A DNA stretch of 14,758 bases from an uncultured Chitinophagaceae bacterium (lineage in GTDB: Bacteria > Bacteroidota > Bacteroidia > Chitinophagales > Chitinophagaceae). The stretch is from NCBI GenBank assembly GCA_937907395.1, contig CALCII010000018.1:1-14758 (forward strand), read 5' to 3'. The notes under the pieces were generated by a model. That model saw only the letters and a program-made list of their open reading frames with translations, searched no databases and had not been told where the DNA came from. The position numbers and the translations under genes were made by a program. Below are positions 1 to 7,700 of the stretch, piece by piece. Positions within the stretch are counted from its first letter, which is position 1. Every line of letters begins with the position of its first letter.

Positions 1-1
1 G

Positions 2-538
2 GATGATCCCGATAGAGAGTTCCTCACTTTGGAAGAATTACAGGCAGCAGCAAAAGTGGAATGTGAAATGCCGGTGCTCAAAAATGCGTTCATCTTTTCT
101 GCATTGAGTGGTTTGCGTTGGTCGGATATAGAAAAGTTGGTTTGGTCAGAAGTGCAGCACTCCGAGCAATCCGGGTATTACATCCGTTTCAGGCAGAAGA
201 AAACAAAGGGAGCCGAAACATTGCCCATTTCAGAACAAGCCTTTTCGCTTTTAGGCGAAAGAAGAAAGCAAGATGATAAAGTATTTGAAGGTTTGTATTA
301 CAGTGCCTGGCATAACTTAAAACTCCGTGAATGGGTAATGAAAGCCGGTATCACCAAGCACATCACTTTTCACTGTGCAAGGCACACATACGCCACCCTG
401 CAAATTACATTGGGTACAGACATTTATACCGTTTCAAAACTGTTAGGTCACAGACACCTGAAAACAACCGAAATTTATGCGAAGGTGATTGACCATAAAA
501 AACAGGAGGCAGCCAATAAAATTAAATTAGACTTATAG
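2..538 (+). CDS. Tyrosine recombinase (integrase), C-terminal catalytic domain, 5' end outside window
   Basis: Site-specific recombinase that would integrate and excise the element carrying this region. The frame is open from base 2, so the N-terminal arm and core-binding domains are upstream of the window; a TTG at 29 is only an internal leucine codon. The catalytic set is visible in order: box I arginine in SGLRWSDI (codon 116-118), a lysine-rich beta hairpin (RQKKTKG), then H-x-x-R-H in HCARHTYATL (His codon 371, Arg codon 380), LGHRH (His codon 449) and the nucleophile tyrosine in EIYAKV (codon 476-478). Spacing fits the phage-integrase family, and the style is that of integrases of Bacteroidota integrative elements. 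The next gene starts 2 bases after the stop. The family is secure; the attachment site cannot be seen. Confidence 0.93.
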   Translation, partial: DDPDREFLTLEELQAAAKVECEMPVLKNAFIFSALSGLRWSDIEKLVWSEVQHSEQSGYYIRFRQKKTKGAETLPISEQAFSLLGERRKQDDKVFEGLYYSAWHNLKLREWVMKAGITKHITFHCARHTYATLQITLGTDIYTVSKLLGHRHLKTTEIYAKVIDHKKQEAANKIKLDL

Positions 539-540
539 CG

Positions 541-1608
541 ATGGAGATAAAAGTATTAGATAGCATTATGCACGGTGCTTTGAAACCGTGGAAACTGGAT
601 ACCACCAACATAAGGCGGTTTACTGAACTGGTGAAAGCTGCAAAAGCAGCTTCACCGAAAACAATGGCCGAGTTGCAGTCACAAATGACTGCCCTGCTGG
701 CTGACTATCCGCAGTTAAAGAAAGTGCTGGCTGATACTACAATTACAAACGACCTACTAAAACCGCTGCCATATAAAGCCGCATTACCTAAGTACATTGA
801 CCCCATCACCAACTTTTATTTTTTGGTAATCACCGCAGAAACACTCAGGGTATATAATTCCATCCTATTGAAAGCTGCATCACTTACTGAGTTGGTTGAT
901 ATTCAGTATCAGGTTAACAAGGTGCTCAACAGCATCAAAGTATTGGCAAAGCAAACCGCAGCCGAGTTAATTGAAAGGGATTTCACAACAGACCCCAACG
1001 AGCAAAGCAATCATCTACACTTTGCACTTCATTATCTAAAGCACAGTTTAATACAGCTTTATTTCAGTGTACAACACTCATTTGAAAACAGCTTGCAGCA
1101 CACAACGAGTTTGGAAGACTTTTATGTATTGGATTTGGAACTGCCATTGTCCAGCATCCAACAGTTAGAATACATTGGACAGCAGGAGCCAGCCAGTAAG
1201 CAAAACGAAGAATACACCGAAAGCCAGGAGGCAATTTGTTTCGGATATAAAGATGATATTGAAAAACTGAAAACGGTAGTAAATCAGTTGTGCTATCAAA
1301 TAGAGTTGCTGAATGATGATGTTACAAGTGCTGATGAATTGATAAAAGCCTTAACAGCAAAAAGCATCCTTCCGGGTGCAGTTAAAATTCAATTAGGCTG
1401 CGAAACAAAGCACTTCCGATACTGCATTGATAAGTTCATGCCTTACTTCAATAGCCTTTCATTGGCAAACATTGAGAAGTCAAAAATCTTCTATTCAAAG
1501 AAGGACACCCTGATAACTGCAAACAACCTTTCTGCCAGTGGTTCAAAGAACAAAATTGAACCGAAGGAAAAAGCAACCATTGACAAAGTCTTCAAACATC
1601 TGCAATAA
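541..1608 (+). CDS. Unrecognised 355-aa protein next to the integrase
   Basis: I do not recognise a named domain. The protein is soluble, with no signal peptide or membrane segment, and mostly helical in character, with many Leu/Lys/Glu-rich stretches. The C-terminal third (about residues 235-355) looks like a compact conserved domain: a helical stretch rich in acidic and hydrophobic residues, then L-G-C-E-T around residues 285-289, F-R-Y-C-I-D-K, P-Y-F, an IEKSKIFYSK segment and a short polar tail. This style recalls uncharacterised proteins encoded beside integrases in Bacteroidota islands, and more remotely RteC-like regulators of conjugative transposons; neither assignment is tested. ATG follows the integrase stop after 2 bases, so the two are probably co-translated, which suggests a role in excision or its control. 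No obvious nuclease or NTPase motif is present. Confidence 0.8.
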   Translation: MEIKVLDSIMHGALKPWKLDTTNIRRFTELVKAAKAASPKTMAELQSQMTALLADYPQLKKVLADTTITNDLLKPLPYKAALPKYIDPITNFYFLVITAETLRVYNSILLKAASLTELVDIQYQVNKVLNSIKVLAKQTAAELIERDFTTDPNEQSNHLHFALHYLKHSLIQLYFSVQHSFENSLQHTTSLEDFYVLDLELPLSSIQQLEYIGQQEPASKQNEEYTESQEAICFGYKDDIEKLKTVVNQLCYQIELLNDDVTSADELIKALTAKSILPGAVKIQLGCETKHFRYCIDKFMPYFNSLSLANIEKSKIFYSKKDTLITANNLSASGSKNKIEPKEKATIDKVFKHLQ

Positions 1609-1637
1609 AAAACATTAAGATTATTCAGAAATCTGAG

Positions 1638-1658
1638 TAAGGGATTAACCCCTTAACC
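1638..1658. repeat. Small hairpin / TTAACC direct repeat in leader of the HTH gene
   Basis: TAAGGG (1638-1643) pairs with CCCTTA (1650-1655) around a 6-base loop, and overlapping it TTAACC occurs twice (1645-1650 and 1653-1658), 8 bases apart. There is no T-run after it, so it is not a normal intrinsic terminator. It lies in the 105-base gap before the excisionase-like gene and could be an operator or an RNA structure. Such short elements also arise by chance. Confidence 0.25.
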
Positions 1659-1713
1659 TTTGCCCCTCAAGCATTTGAGAGGTTTGTGCCATCAAACTTT
1701 AAAATGTAAAAAG

Positions 1714-2019
1714 ATGGCAAACGAAGATTTAATCTTAGACAAGCTCACCGAAATCGCTAACAAGCTGGATGAGCAAAACCTGTTACAAAAAACAGTACTG
1801 AACTTTAATGAGGCTTGCAAGTATTTGGATGTAAGCCCATCGCATTTGTACAAACTCACCAGTACAAAGCACATCCCCCATTTCTGTCCGCAGGGTAAAA
1901 AGCTCTACTTCAAACGGGAAGAGTTGGATAACTGGTTACAGCGTAACCGCAAATCAGCAGCCGATGAAATAGATCAGATGGCAGCCGATTATGTTATCCG
2001 CAACAAACGCAAGAAGTAA
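1714..2019 (+). CDS. Small helix-turn-helix (excisionase-like, HTH_17/MerR-type wHTH) protein
   Basis: A 101-aa DNA-binding protein of the excisionase/AlpA-like type, which in integrative elements acts as recombination directionality factor and/or regulator. Residues 1-26 form a short amphipathic helix. Residues 28-77 carry the winged HTH: VLNFNEACKYLDVSPSHLYK is the helix-turn-helix, followed by the wing around HIPHFCPQGKKLYF and a closing EELDNWL helix, which is the usual signature of this family. The tail is strongly basic (RNKRKK). I chose ATG 1714 because homologous small wHTH proteins start shortly before such a helix, and because the 18 residues gained from the TTG at 1660 look like untranslated leader. 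It sits 30 bases before the primase-helicase gene, so the two are probably one transcript. Excisionase and transcription-factor roles cannot be separated from sequence alone. Confidence 0.85.
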   Translation: MANEDLILDKLTEIANKLDEQNLLQKTVLNFNEACKYLDVSPSHLYKLTSTKHIPHFCPQGKKLYFKREELDNWLQRNRKSAADEIDQMAADYVIRNKRKK

Positions 2020-2049
2020 GAATTTTTTATTAACTGAAAGAACAGAACA

Positions 2050-4299
2050 ATGGCATCAAGTACCATATTCAGAAACTTTACCGTTCCGGTTGAAAAGAAA
2101 TCATTGCTTCTTATTGGCAATGATATAGCCAACGGTAAATACAAAGCTGAAGTAGAAGAAATCAGGGCATTGCTGGAACAAGGCAAAGCGGAGGAAGCAG
2201 CCAATAAGAAAAAGCAATTATTAGCTTTCACTCCATCCGCAGTATTCACCGAGAAAAGGCAAATGTCTTACCTGGAAATGTACAGCGGTTTTGTGCATCT
2301 TGATTTTGATAAGCTGACACCGGAGCAGTTAGACACAGCCTTCAAAGTCATTGCCGAAATCCCCTACACCTTCTTATGCTTCATCAGCCCAAGCGGTAAC
2401 GGCCTCAAAGTATTCATTGAGGTAAATACCGGCATTGAGCACCACGATACAGCCTATTTGCAGGTGCAGCAGTATTATGAGGAAGCAACAGGATTAAAGG
2501 CAGACCCAAGCTGCAAGGACATCACCCGGCTTTGTTTCATGAGCTATCATCCTGGGCTGTACAAGAACATTCGCAACGAAAAATTCAAAGTGCAGTTGCC
2601 TGAAATCTTCACACAACCGGAGCCGCAGCCCAAAGCAAAGCCTGTAATCCCAGCAGTTCAGGAAGAACCCGAAGAGGATCTGAACACGGCTTTCATATTC
2701 AATCAACAAATTCAATTTACCAACCTAAAATCTCAATACACAGATGGAAACAGGAACAATTATATTTATCTGCTTGCTTCTAATTGCAATAGAGCTGGTT
2801 TATCGCAGTCCGATGTTGAACTTTTATGTACACAGCATTTTGACCTACCTGAAAGAGAAATTCTCGAAGCGGTAAAGAGTGCTTACACCCACCACAAACC
2901 CGAGTTTGCAAAGTTTGCAAACACTGCAAAGCTGCAAAGTGCAGAGCAGCAACCACCACAGGAAGACTACCTGAAAGCCACGCCAACCATTCCCGAAGAA
3001 CACTATTTGCAAATGCCTGAACTCTTACAGCATGGTGCAATGGCTTTTACCGATGAAAGGGAGAGAGACGTTTTCCTGACGGGTGCATTGGCTATCCTCA
3101 GCGGATGCTTGCCGGGTGTAAAAGGTGTCTATGCAGGCAATGAAGTATTCCCCAACGTATTTTCTTTTGCCATTGCTCCGGCTGCCAGTGGTAAAGGTGC
3201 TTTGAAGTTCGCTAAAATGCTGGCAGACGATTACCACAGCTTTGTGCTCAAGGCAAGCCGAGAGGCAGAATTGCAATACAATCAGGAGTTGTCAGAACAC
3301 AAGCAGCGTATCAGCAGCAAGAAAAAAGGCGATACCTCCACAGAAGAGCCACCCACCAAACCCACCTTTAAAGTGGTGTACATTCCTGCCAATACGAGCT
3401 ATGCAAAAATCCTTTGGCACTTGGAGCAGAACGAGGGTACAGGTATCATTTGCGAAACCGAAGCCGACACCCTGGGCAATGTATTCAAACAGGAATGGGG
3501 TTCCTATTCCGATATGCTTCGCAAATCCTTTCACCACGAAAGGCTTTCCAGTTCCCGAAAAGGCAACAACGAATTTACAGAGGTAAATGCCCCCAGCTTG
3601 TCCATTGCCCTTTCCGGTACACCCAATCAGGTAACAGGCTTGATAGCATCTTCCGAAGATGGTTTGTTCAGCCGTTTCCTGTTCTATGCTTTCAAGGTGG
3701 AGCAGCGTTGGAAAGATGTTTCCCCCAATGCCAACAACATAAACCTCACCGAGCATTTCAAAGTCCTTTCTGGCAGGGTGTTTAATATGGTCCAGTTCCT
3801 GCAACGGGAGGAAACCATTATTGAGTTAACCACCGAACAATGGCAGCAATTGAACCAACATTGTGAAGCATGGCTCAACGAAGTAACCATGTTCACAGCC
3901 GAGGAAGCCGCCAGTATAGTAAAACGCCTGGGCTTGATGCTGTACCGCATGGCCATGATATTTACTTCCCTGCGGAAGTTTGAGAACGGAGAAGCAGCCA
4001 CCCGGATAGTGTGTACTAATGAAGATTTTAATACCGCCCTGCGGTTGGCAGAAATCTACCTGCACCACAGCATCCTCATGTTCAATAACCTGCCCAAACA
4101 AAGCGAAGCCACCCAGTTTAAAACAGGCGACAGCAAACGCAAATTCTTTGAGGCGTTACCGGCAGAGTTTACCCGCCAGCAAGCCGTTGAAATCGGCAAA
4201 CAGTTCCAGCTTTCACCCCGTACCGTGGACGACATCCTTCATAATGCCACCGGCAAGGCATTGGAAAAACTCAAAGCCGGCCACTACCGCAAAATTTAA
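2050..4299 (+). CDS. Primase-helicase: BT4734/VirE-N-like domain plus DUF3987-like ATPase
   Basis: A 749-aa replication protein typical of Bacteroidota mobile elements. Residues about 1-190 match the BT4734-like/VirE N-terminal domain, related to archaeo-eukaryotic primases: HLDFDKL (acidic residues D85 and D87), SPSGNGLKVFI (113-123), and CKDITRLCFMSYHP near residues 157-170. Residues about 235-290 form a helical PriCT-like segment, followed by a repetitive linker (residues 286-296). The C-terminal half is a RecA-like DUF3987 domain with Walker A APAASGKG (K382) and a Walker B-like strand GIICETEAD (E469), then SGTPNQV and GLFSRFLFY motifs; the last 60 residues look like a small wHTH. The likely role is priming and unwinding during autonomous replication of the excised element. 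Unlike the genes to the right it is fairly GC-rich: two sampled 60-base lines (3661 and 3721) hold 28 and 30 G/C. Confidence 0.9.
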   Translation: MASSTIFRNFTVPVEKKSLLLIGNDIANGKYKAEVEEIRALLEQGKAEEAANKKKQLLAFTPSAVFTEKRQMSYLEMYSGFVHLDFDKLTPEQLDTAFKVIAEIPYTFLCFISPSGNGLKVFIEVNTGIEHHDTAYLQVQQYYEEATGLKADPSCKDITRLCFMSYHPGLYKNIRNEKFKVQLPEIFTQPEPQPKAKPVIPAVQEEPEEDLNTAFIFNQQIQFTNLKSQYTDGNRNNYIYLLASNCNRAGLSQSDVELLCTQHFDLPEREILEAVKSAYTHHKPEFAKFANTAKLQSAEQQPPQEDYLKATPTIPEEHYLQMPELLQHGAMAFTDERERDVFLTGALAILSGCLPGVKGVYAGNEVFPNVFSFAIAPAASGKGALKFAKMLADDYHSFVLKASREAELQYNQELSEHKQRISSKKKGDTSTEEPPTKPTFKVVYIPANTSYAKILWHLEQNEGTGIICETEADTLGNVFKQEWGSYSDMLRKSFHHERLSSSRKGNNEFTEVNAPSLSIALSGTPNQVTGLIASSEDGLFSRFLFYAFKVEQRWKDVSPNANNINLTEHFKVLSGRVFNMVQFLQREETIIELTTEQWQQLNQHCEAWLNEVTMFTAEEAASIVKRLGLMLYRMAMIFTSLRKFENGEAATRIVCTNEDFNTALRLAEIYLHHSILMFNNLPKQSEATQFKTGDSKRKFFEALPAEFTRQQAVEIGKQFQLSPRTVDDILHNATGKALEKLKAGHYRKI
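2905..2939 (+). repeat. TGCAAA array inside the primase-helicase gene
   Basis: Four TGCAAA hexamers start at 2907, 2916, 2925 and 2933 (spacing 9, 9, 8). They encode the linker F-A-K-F-A-N-T-A-K-L-Q between the primase-like and ATPase halves. Bases 2915-2939 align with the complement of 4359-4384 at 22 of 26 columns (one gap), so this is an inverted relative of the intergenic array. It could be iterons for the replication protein. The 9-base period also equals three codons, so a purely protein-level repeat is the alternative. Confidence 0.55.
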
Positions 4300-4324
4300 C
4301 CTTCATCATTCCCCCTGCATAGCT

Positions 4325-4353
4325 CCCCATACGGCATACCCGATGGGGTTTTT
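4325..4353 (+). terminator. Intrinsic terminator after the primase-helicase gene
   Basis: CCCCAT (4325-4330) pairs with ATGGGG (4343-4348). Inside it, past a one-base bulge, CGG (4332-4334) pairs with CCG (4340-4342) around a CATAC loop, and the stem is followed directly by five T (4349-4353). It starts 25 bases after the stop codon and separates the mobility module from the downstream operon. Confidence 0.85.
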
Positions 4354-4391
4354 GCTTTGTTTGCAGACTTTGCAATGTTTGCAGCTTTGCT
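4351..4391 (+). repeat. Five-unit TTTGCA/T iteron-like array
   Basis: TTTGCT (4351), TTTGCA (4360), TTTGCA (4369), TTTGCA (4378) and TTTGCT (4386) are spaced 9, 9, 9 and 8 bases apart. TGTTTGCAG occurs exactly twice (4358-4366 and 4376-4384). The array directly follows the terminator T-run and is followed by an AT-rich stretch (4391-4461, 16 G/C in the 70 bases from 4391 to 4460). Its layout next to a replication gene resembles the iteron-plus-AT-rich origins of small replicons; operator sites for the downstream regulator are the alternative. Confidence 0.6.
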
Positions 4392-4424
4392 AAATTTCTT
4401 ATCATTCTATTGCCTTTCTTTTCT

Positions 4425-4432
4425 TATATTTG
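4425..4432 (+). promoter_or_regulatory. Candidate Bacteroidota-type promoter (-7 TAnnTTTG) of the defence operon
   Basis: TATATTTG fits the Bacteroidota -7 consensus TAnnTTTG and lies 29 bases before the ATG of the XRE gene, giving a plausible short leader. The -33 TTG is poor (only TTA around 4399-4401). A second option is TTTG (4369-4372), 18 bases upstream of TAAATTTC (4391-4398), which would put the promoter within the TTTGCA array. A promoter is expected here because a strong terminator lies just upstream. Confidence 0.5.
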
Positions 4433-4468
4433 CCAATATTTGTCAAGACAATAAAATTACAATGGCAA
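4430..4468. promoter_or_regulatory. Palindromic operator candidate upstream of the XRE gene
   Basis: TTGTCAAGACAA (4440-4451) is a perfect 12-bp palindrome ending 10 bases before the start codon and overlapping the expected transcription start. A related half-site TTGCCA lies exactly 10 bases (one helical turn) upstream at 4430-4435, and its complement TGGCAA lies at 4463-4468 over the start codon. This fits autoregulation by the XRE protein encoded next, as with R-M controller proteins, though the classical C-box sequence is not seen. Confidence 0.5.
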
Positions 4469-4755
4469 CACAATTTGGTGATAGGATTCGGGAGCTTCGG
4501 ACGAAACAGAAAATGCTTTTGCGGCATGTTGCTTCACAGTTAGATGTTGACACTTCTATCATTAGTAAAATTGAGAGAGGCGATAGACAAATAAAAAAAG
4601 AACAGATTGCCGTTTTGGCTGAAATACTAAAAGCTGACAAGGAGGAGCTTCTTACCCTTTGGCTGGCCGACCAATTATACAATGTCATTGAAGGCGAACC
4701 TATGGCAGACGAAGCCCTAAAGTCAGTTTCAAAAAAAATAAAGCGAGAGAAATAA
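4462..4755 (+). CDS. XRE-family HTH regulator, possible controller of the defence operon
   Basis: A 97-aa protein. Residues about 5-60 form a Cro/CI-type HTH: FGDRIRELRTKQKMLLRHVA, then a recognition helix in DTSIISKIERGDRQI, then KKEQIAVLAEILK. The C-terminal 35 residues are helical and end in a basic tail. ATG 4462 is chosen because the Cro/CI domain begins just after it and the bases upstream are promoter-like; extending to the TTG at 4357 would translate the terminator-proximal array. Its stop overlaps the next start (TAATG, 4753-4757), so it is translationally coupled to the helicase and is the leader gene of the operon. It is probably a transcriptional autoregulator acting at the 4440-4451 palindrome. 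Size and position resemble R-M controller (C) proteins, but that function is inferred. Confidence 0.88.
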   Translation: MATQFGDRIRELRTKQKMLLRHVASQLDVDTSIISKIERGDRQIKKEQIAVLAEILKADKEELLTLWLADQLYNVIEGEPMADEALKSVSKKIKREK

Positions 4756-7700
4756 TGTCTACAAAGTTTTTTACAAATGAAAATGATAACACCCTTCTAA
4801 GTAAAATTGAGGGAATATTCAAGCATCGAAACATTCACTTCTTCGATGCTTTAGTAGGCTATTTCAGAGCTTCAGGTTATTTCCGCATCCGTCCATTTGT
4901 AGAAAAAGCAGCTGAAATTAGAATACTTGTAGGTATCAATATCGACAACCTTGTTTATGAAGCGAATAAGCGGGGTTTATTGTTTATTGAAGATCCAGCC
5001 AAAAGCAGAGATGATTTCTTCGCTGAACTGAAAAAGAACATTCAGGAGGCAGAATATGATAAAGATGTGGAAGCTGGAATGCTCCAGTTGATTGAGGATT
5101 TGGTTACTGAGAAGATAAAAATCAAAGTACACCCAAAGCAAAACCTACATGCGAAAATCTACATTTTCAGAGAACAAGAGAAGCATGACCACGGCTATGG
5201 TTCTGTTATTACTGGTTCAAGTAATTTAACTGATAACGGCTTAGAAAGAAATTTTGAGTTCAATGTTGAATTACGGGAAAACACAGATATAGATTTTGCT
5301 ACAGAAACCTTTAACAAACTTTGGAATGAAAGTGTAGAGGTAGGAAAAGAGTTTGTGGATAAACTCAAAAAAGAAACATACCTGAATGATGAGTTTACTC
5401 CCTTTGAGGTATACATGAAATTCTTAATTGAATATTTCGGCAGAAGCATTGATTTCGACCCTAACTCAATTCAGGATTTACCACAAGGATTTAAAAAGTT
5501 ATCTTACCAGGTTGATGCGGTTGCAGATGGTTACAGCAAGATGATGAAGCACCACGGCTTCTTTTTATCTGATGTAGTTGGACTTGGTAAAACCATAGTA
5601 GCCACGTTGATAGCCAAGAAATTCTTTTATTCAAATGGGTTCCCATCTTATTTGTCTAAAACGCTGATTGTTTGTCCTCCAGCATTGAAAGAAAACTGGG
5701 AGGATACTCTTTCAAAATTCGGTTTACACAACTATAAGATTGTAACATCGGGTAGCCTGCATAAAGTGAACAAGCATCATGACTATGACCTGATAGTTGT
5801 GGATGAAGCTCATAAGTTTAGGAGTGATAGTGCCGAAATGTACTTTCACTTACAAAACATCTGCAAATCTCATACACGTAAGAAACTAGCCAACGATACT
5901 TACGAGCAGAAAAGAGTGATGCTGATTTCAGCCACACCACTAAACAATAAGCCGGAGGATATTGCAAATCTTGTGTACCTGTTTCAGGATGCCAAAAACT
6001 CGACTTTAGAGGTGGGCAATTTGCAGCACTTTTTCAGAGGTCAAATTGATGCATACAAAAAACTGAAGGCTGAAACCGATATTCAGAAAGTGAGTGCCGG
6101 TGTAAAAGGTATTTATGAGAAAATAAGGGTAAAGGTTATCGAACCCCTAACAGTGAGGAGAACCAGAACTGACCTTTCAGAAAACGAGGAGTATGCAAAA
6201 GATTTGAAAGAACAAGGTGTCATTTTCCCGGCAGTAAACAAACCGGAGAAAATATTTTATCAATTAGATGAATACTTAGACAGCCTCTATGATAAAACGA
6301 TTCTGTATCTAAGCCACCCCACCAAGGGGCTTTCTTACAATCGTTATCAGGCAATAAAATATTTGAAGCCTCATAAAAAGAGTAAGTATCAAAAGGCAGA
6401 TATGATTTCAACCCAGTTGGCTTTCATTATGAAAACCTTATTGGTAAAACGTATCGACAGCAGCTTCTATGCTTTTAAACAGTCACTAAATCGTTTTTCG
6501 GCTGCTACCAATGCAATGGTAACCATGTTTGATAATGATAGAATTTACATTGCCCCGAATTATGGAGTAAGTGACTATATAAACGAAGGCCGGGAGGAGG
6601 AGTTAATTACAATACTGACTGACCTTGCCGAGACTGATCCAACTATTGAAATTTGCACTGCTGATGATTTTGAGCCTGGCTTTATTACTGGTCTTAAAAA
6701 TGACAAAGTGCTGCTGGATGAATTAGTACAGGATTGGGCAAATGTTACCCAAGACCCCAAACTGGAAGTATTCATTGATTACCTGAAAAACAAACTCTTT
6801 GATAAAGCAATCAATAAAGATGAAAAACTGGTTGTTTTTTCTGAATCGAAGGAAACCACGGCCTACTTGGAAGCTGAATTACAGAAAGCAAATTTCAATA
6901 AGGTGTTAGTAGTAGATAGCAAAAACAGAAAGGATAAATTCCCTTTCGTAAAAGCAAACTTCGATGCAAATATTCCACTAACAGAACAGAAGGATGATTA
7001 CAATATCGTAATCAGTACCGAGGTGCTGGCTGAAGGCGTAAATATGCACCGTGCAAACATCATCGTTAATTATGACACCCCTTGGAACAGTACAAAACTC
7101 ATGCAGCGTATTGGTAGGGTGAACCGTATTGGATCAAAAGCAAACAACATTCATATTTTCAATTTCTTTCCAACGGCTAAGGTCAACAGTGATATTGAAC
7201 TGGAGAAAAAAGCCATTATGAAATTACAGGCATTTCACTCCGCAATGGGTGAAGACAGTCAGATTTATTCGCCTGATGAGGTTACAGAGAGCTTTGGCTT
7301 GTTCGATAAAACAGTAAACGAGGAGAAAGACGAGAAACTGAGGATATTGTTGGAATTGCGAAAGTTCAAAAAAGATAATCCTGATCTGTTCAAACAAATT
7401 AAAAACATGCCTACAAGGGCAAGGGTTGGTAGAAAAAGTCCTGTGCTGAAAGGTGCAACAATCACATTTATTCGCAACGAGAAAAGAGATGCCTTCTTAC
7501 TTGTTAAGGAGAACGGAGATATTGACGAACTCACATTTCTGCAAGCTGAAAAGGAGTATTATGCAAAAATTACGGAGAAAGCCATTCCACTGAATGAGCA
7601 GCATCATACACAGGTGAAAGAAGCAATCAGCTTGTTTGCTAACAAAATGGAAGAGGAGAAGAGTAAGGAACGTAAAATTGATACCACACAAGGCCCCAAT

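Noticed and set aside
1660..1713. Longer start (TTG 1660) for the excisionase-like protein
   Set aside because: It adds 18 residues unlike the family and overlaps the hairpin/repeat leader; ATG 1714 fits better.
2905..2939. CRISPR or microsatellite interpretation of the TGCAAA repeats
   Set aside because: Units are hexamers at 8-9 base spacing without spacers of CRISPR size, and spacers are not variable long sequences.
3292..3804. 170-aa open frame on the - strand
   Set aside because: It lies wholly inside the primase-helicase gene, which has clear domains in its own frame; the - strand protein shows no recognisable motif. It is a shadow frame.
4019..4393. 124-aa + frame overlapping the end of the primase-helicase gene, the terminator and the repeat array
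   Set aside because: It would read through the terminator and array, overlaps a well-supported gene out of frame, and has no family features.
4357..4461. Longer start (TTG 4357) for the XRE protein
   Set aside because: The added residues are hydrophobic and encoded by the array, promoter and palindrome; the Cro/CI domain starts normally from ATG 4462.
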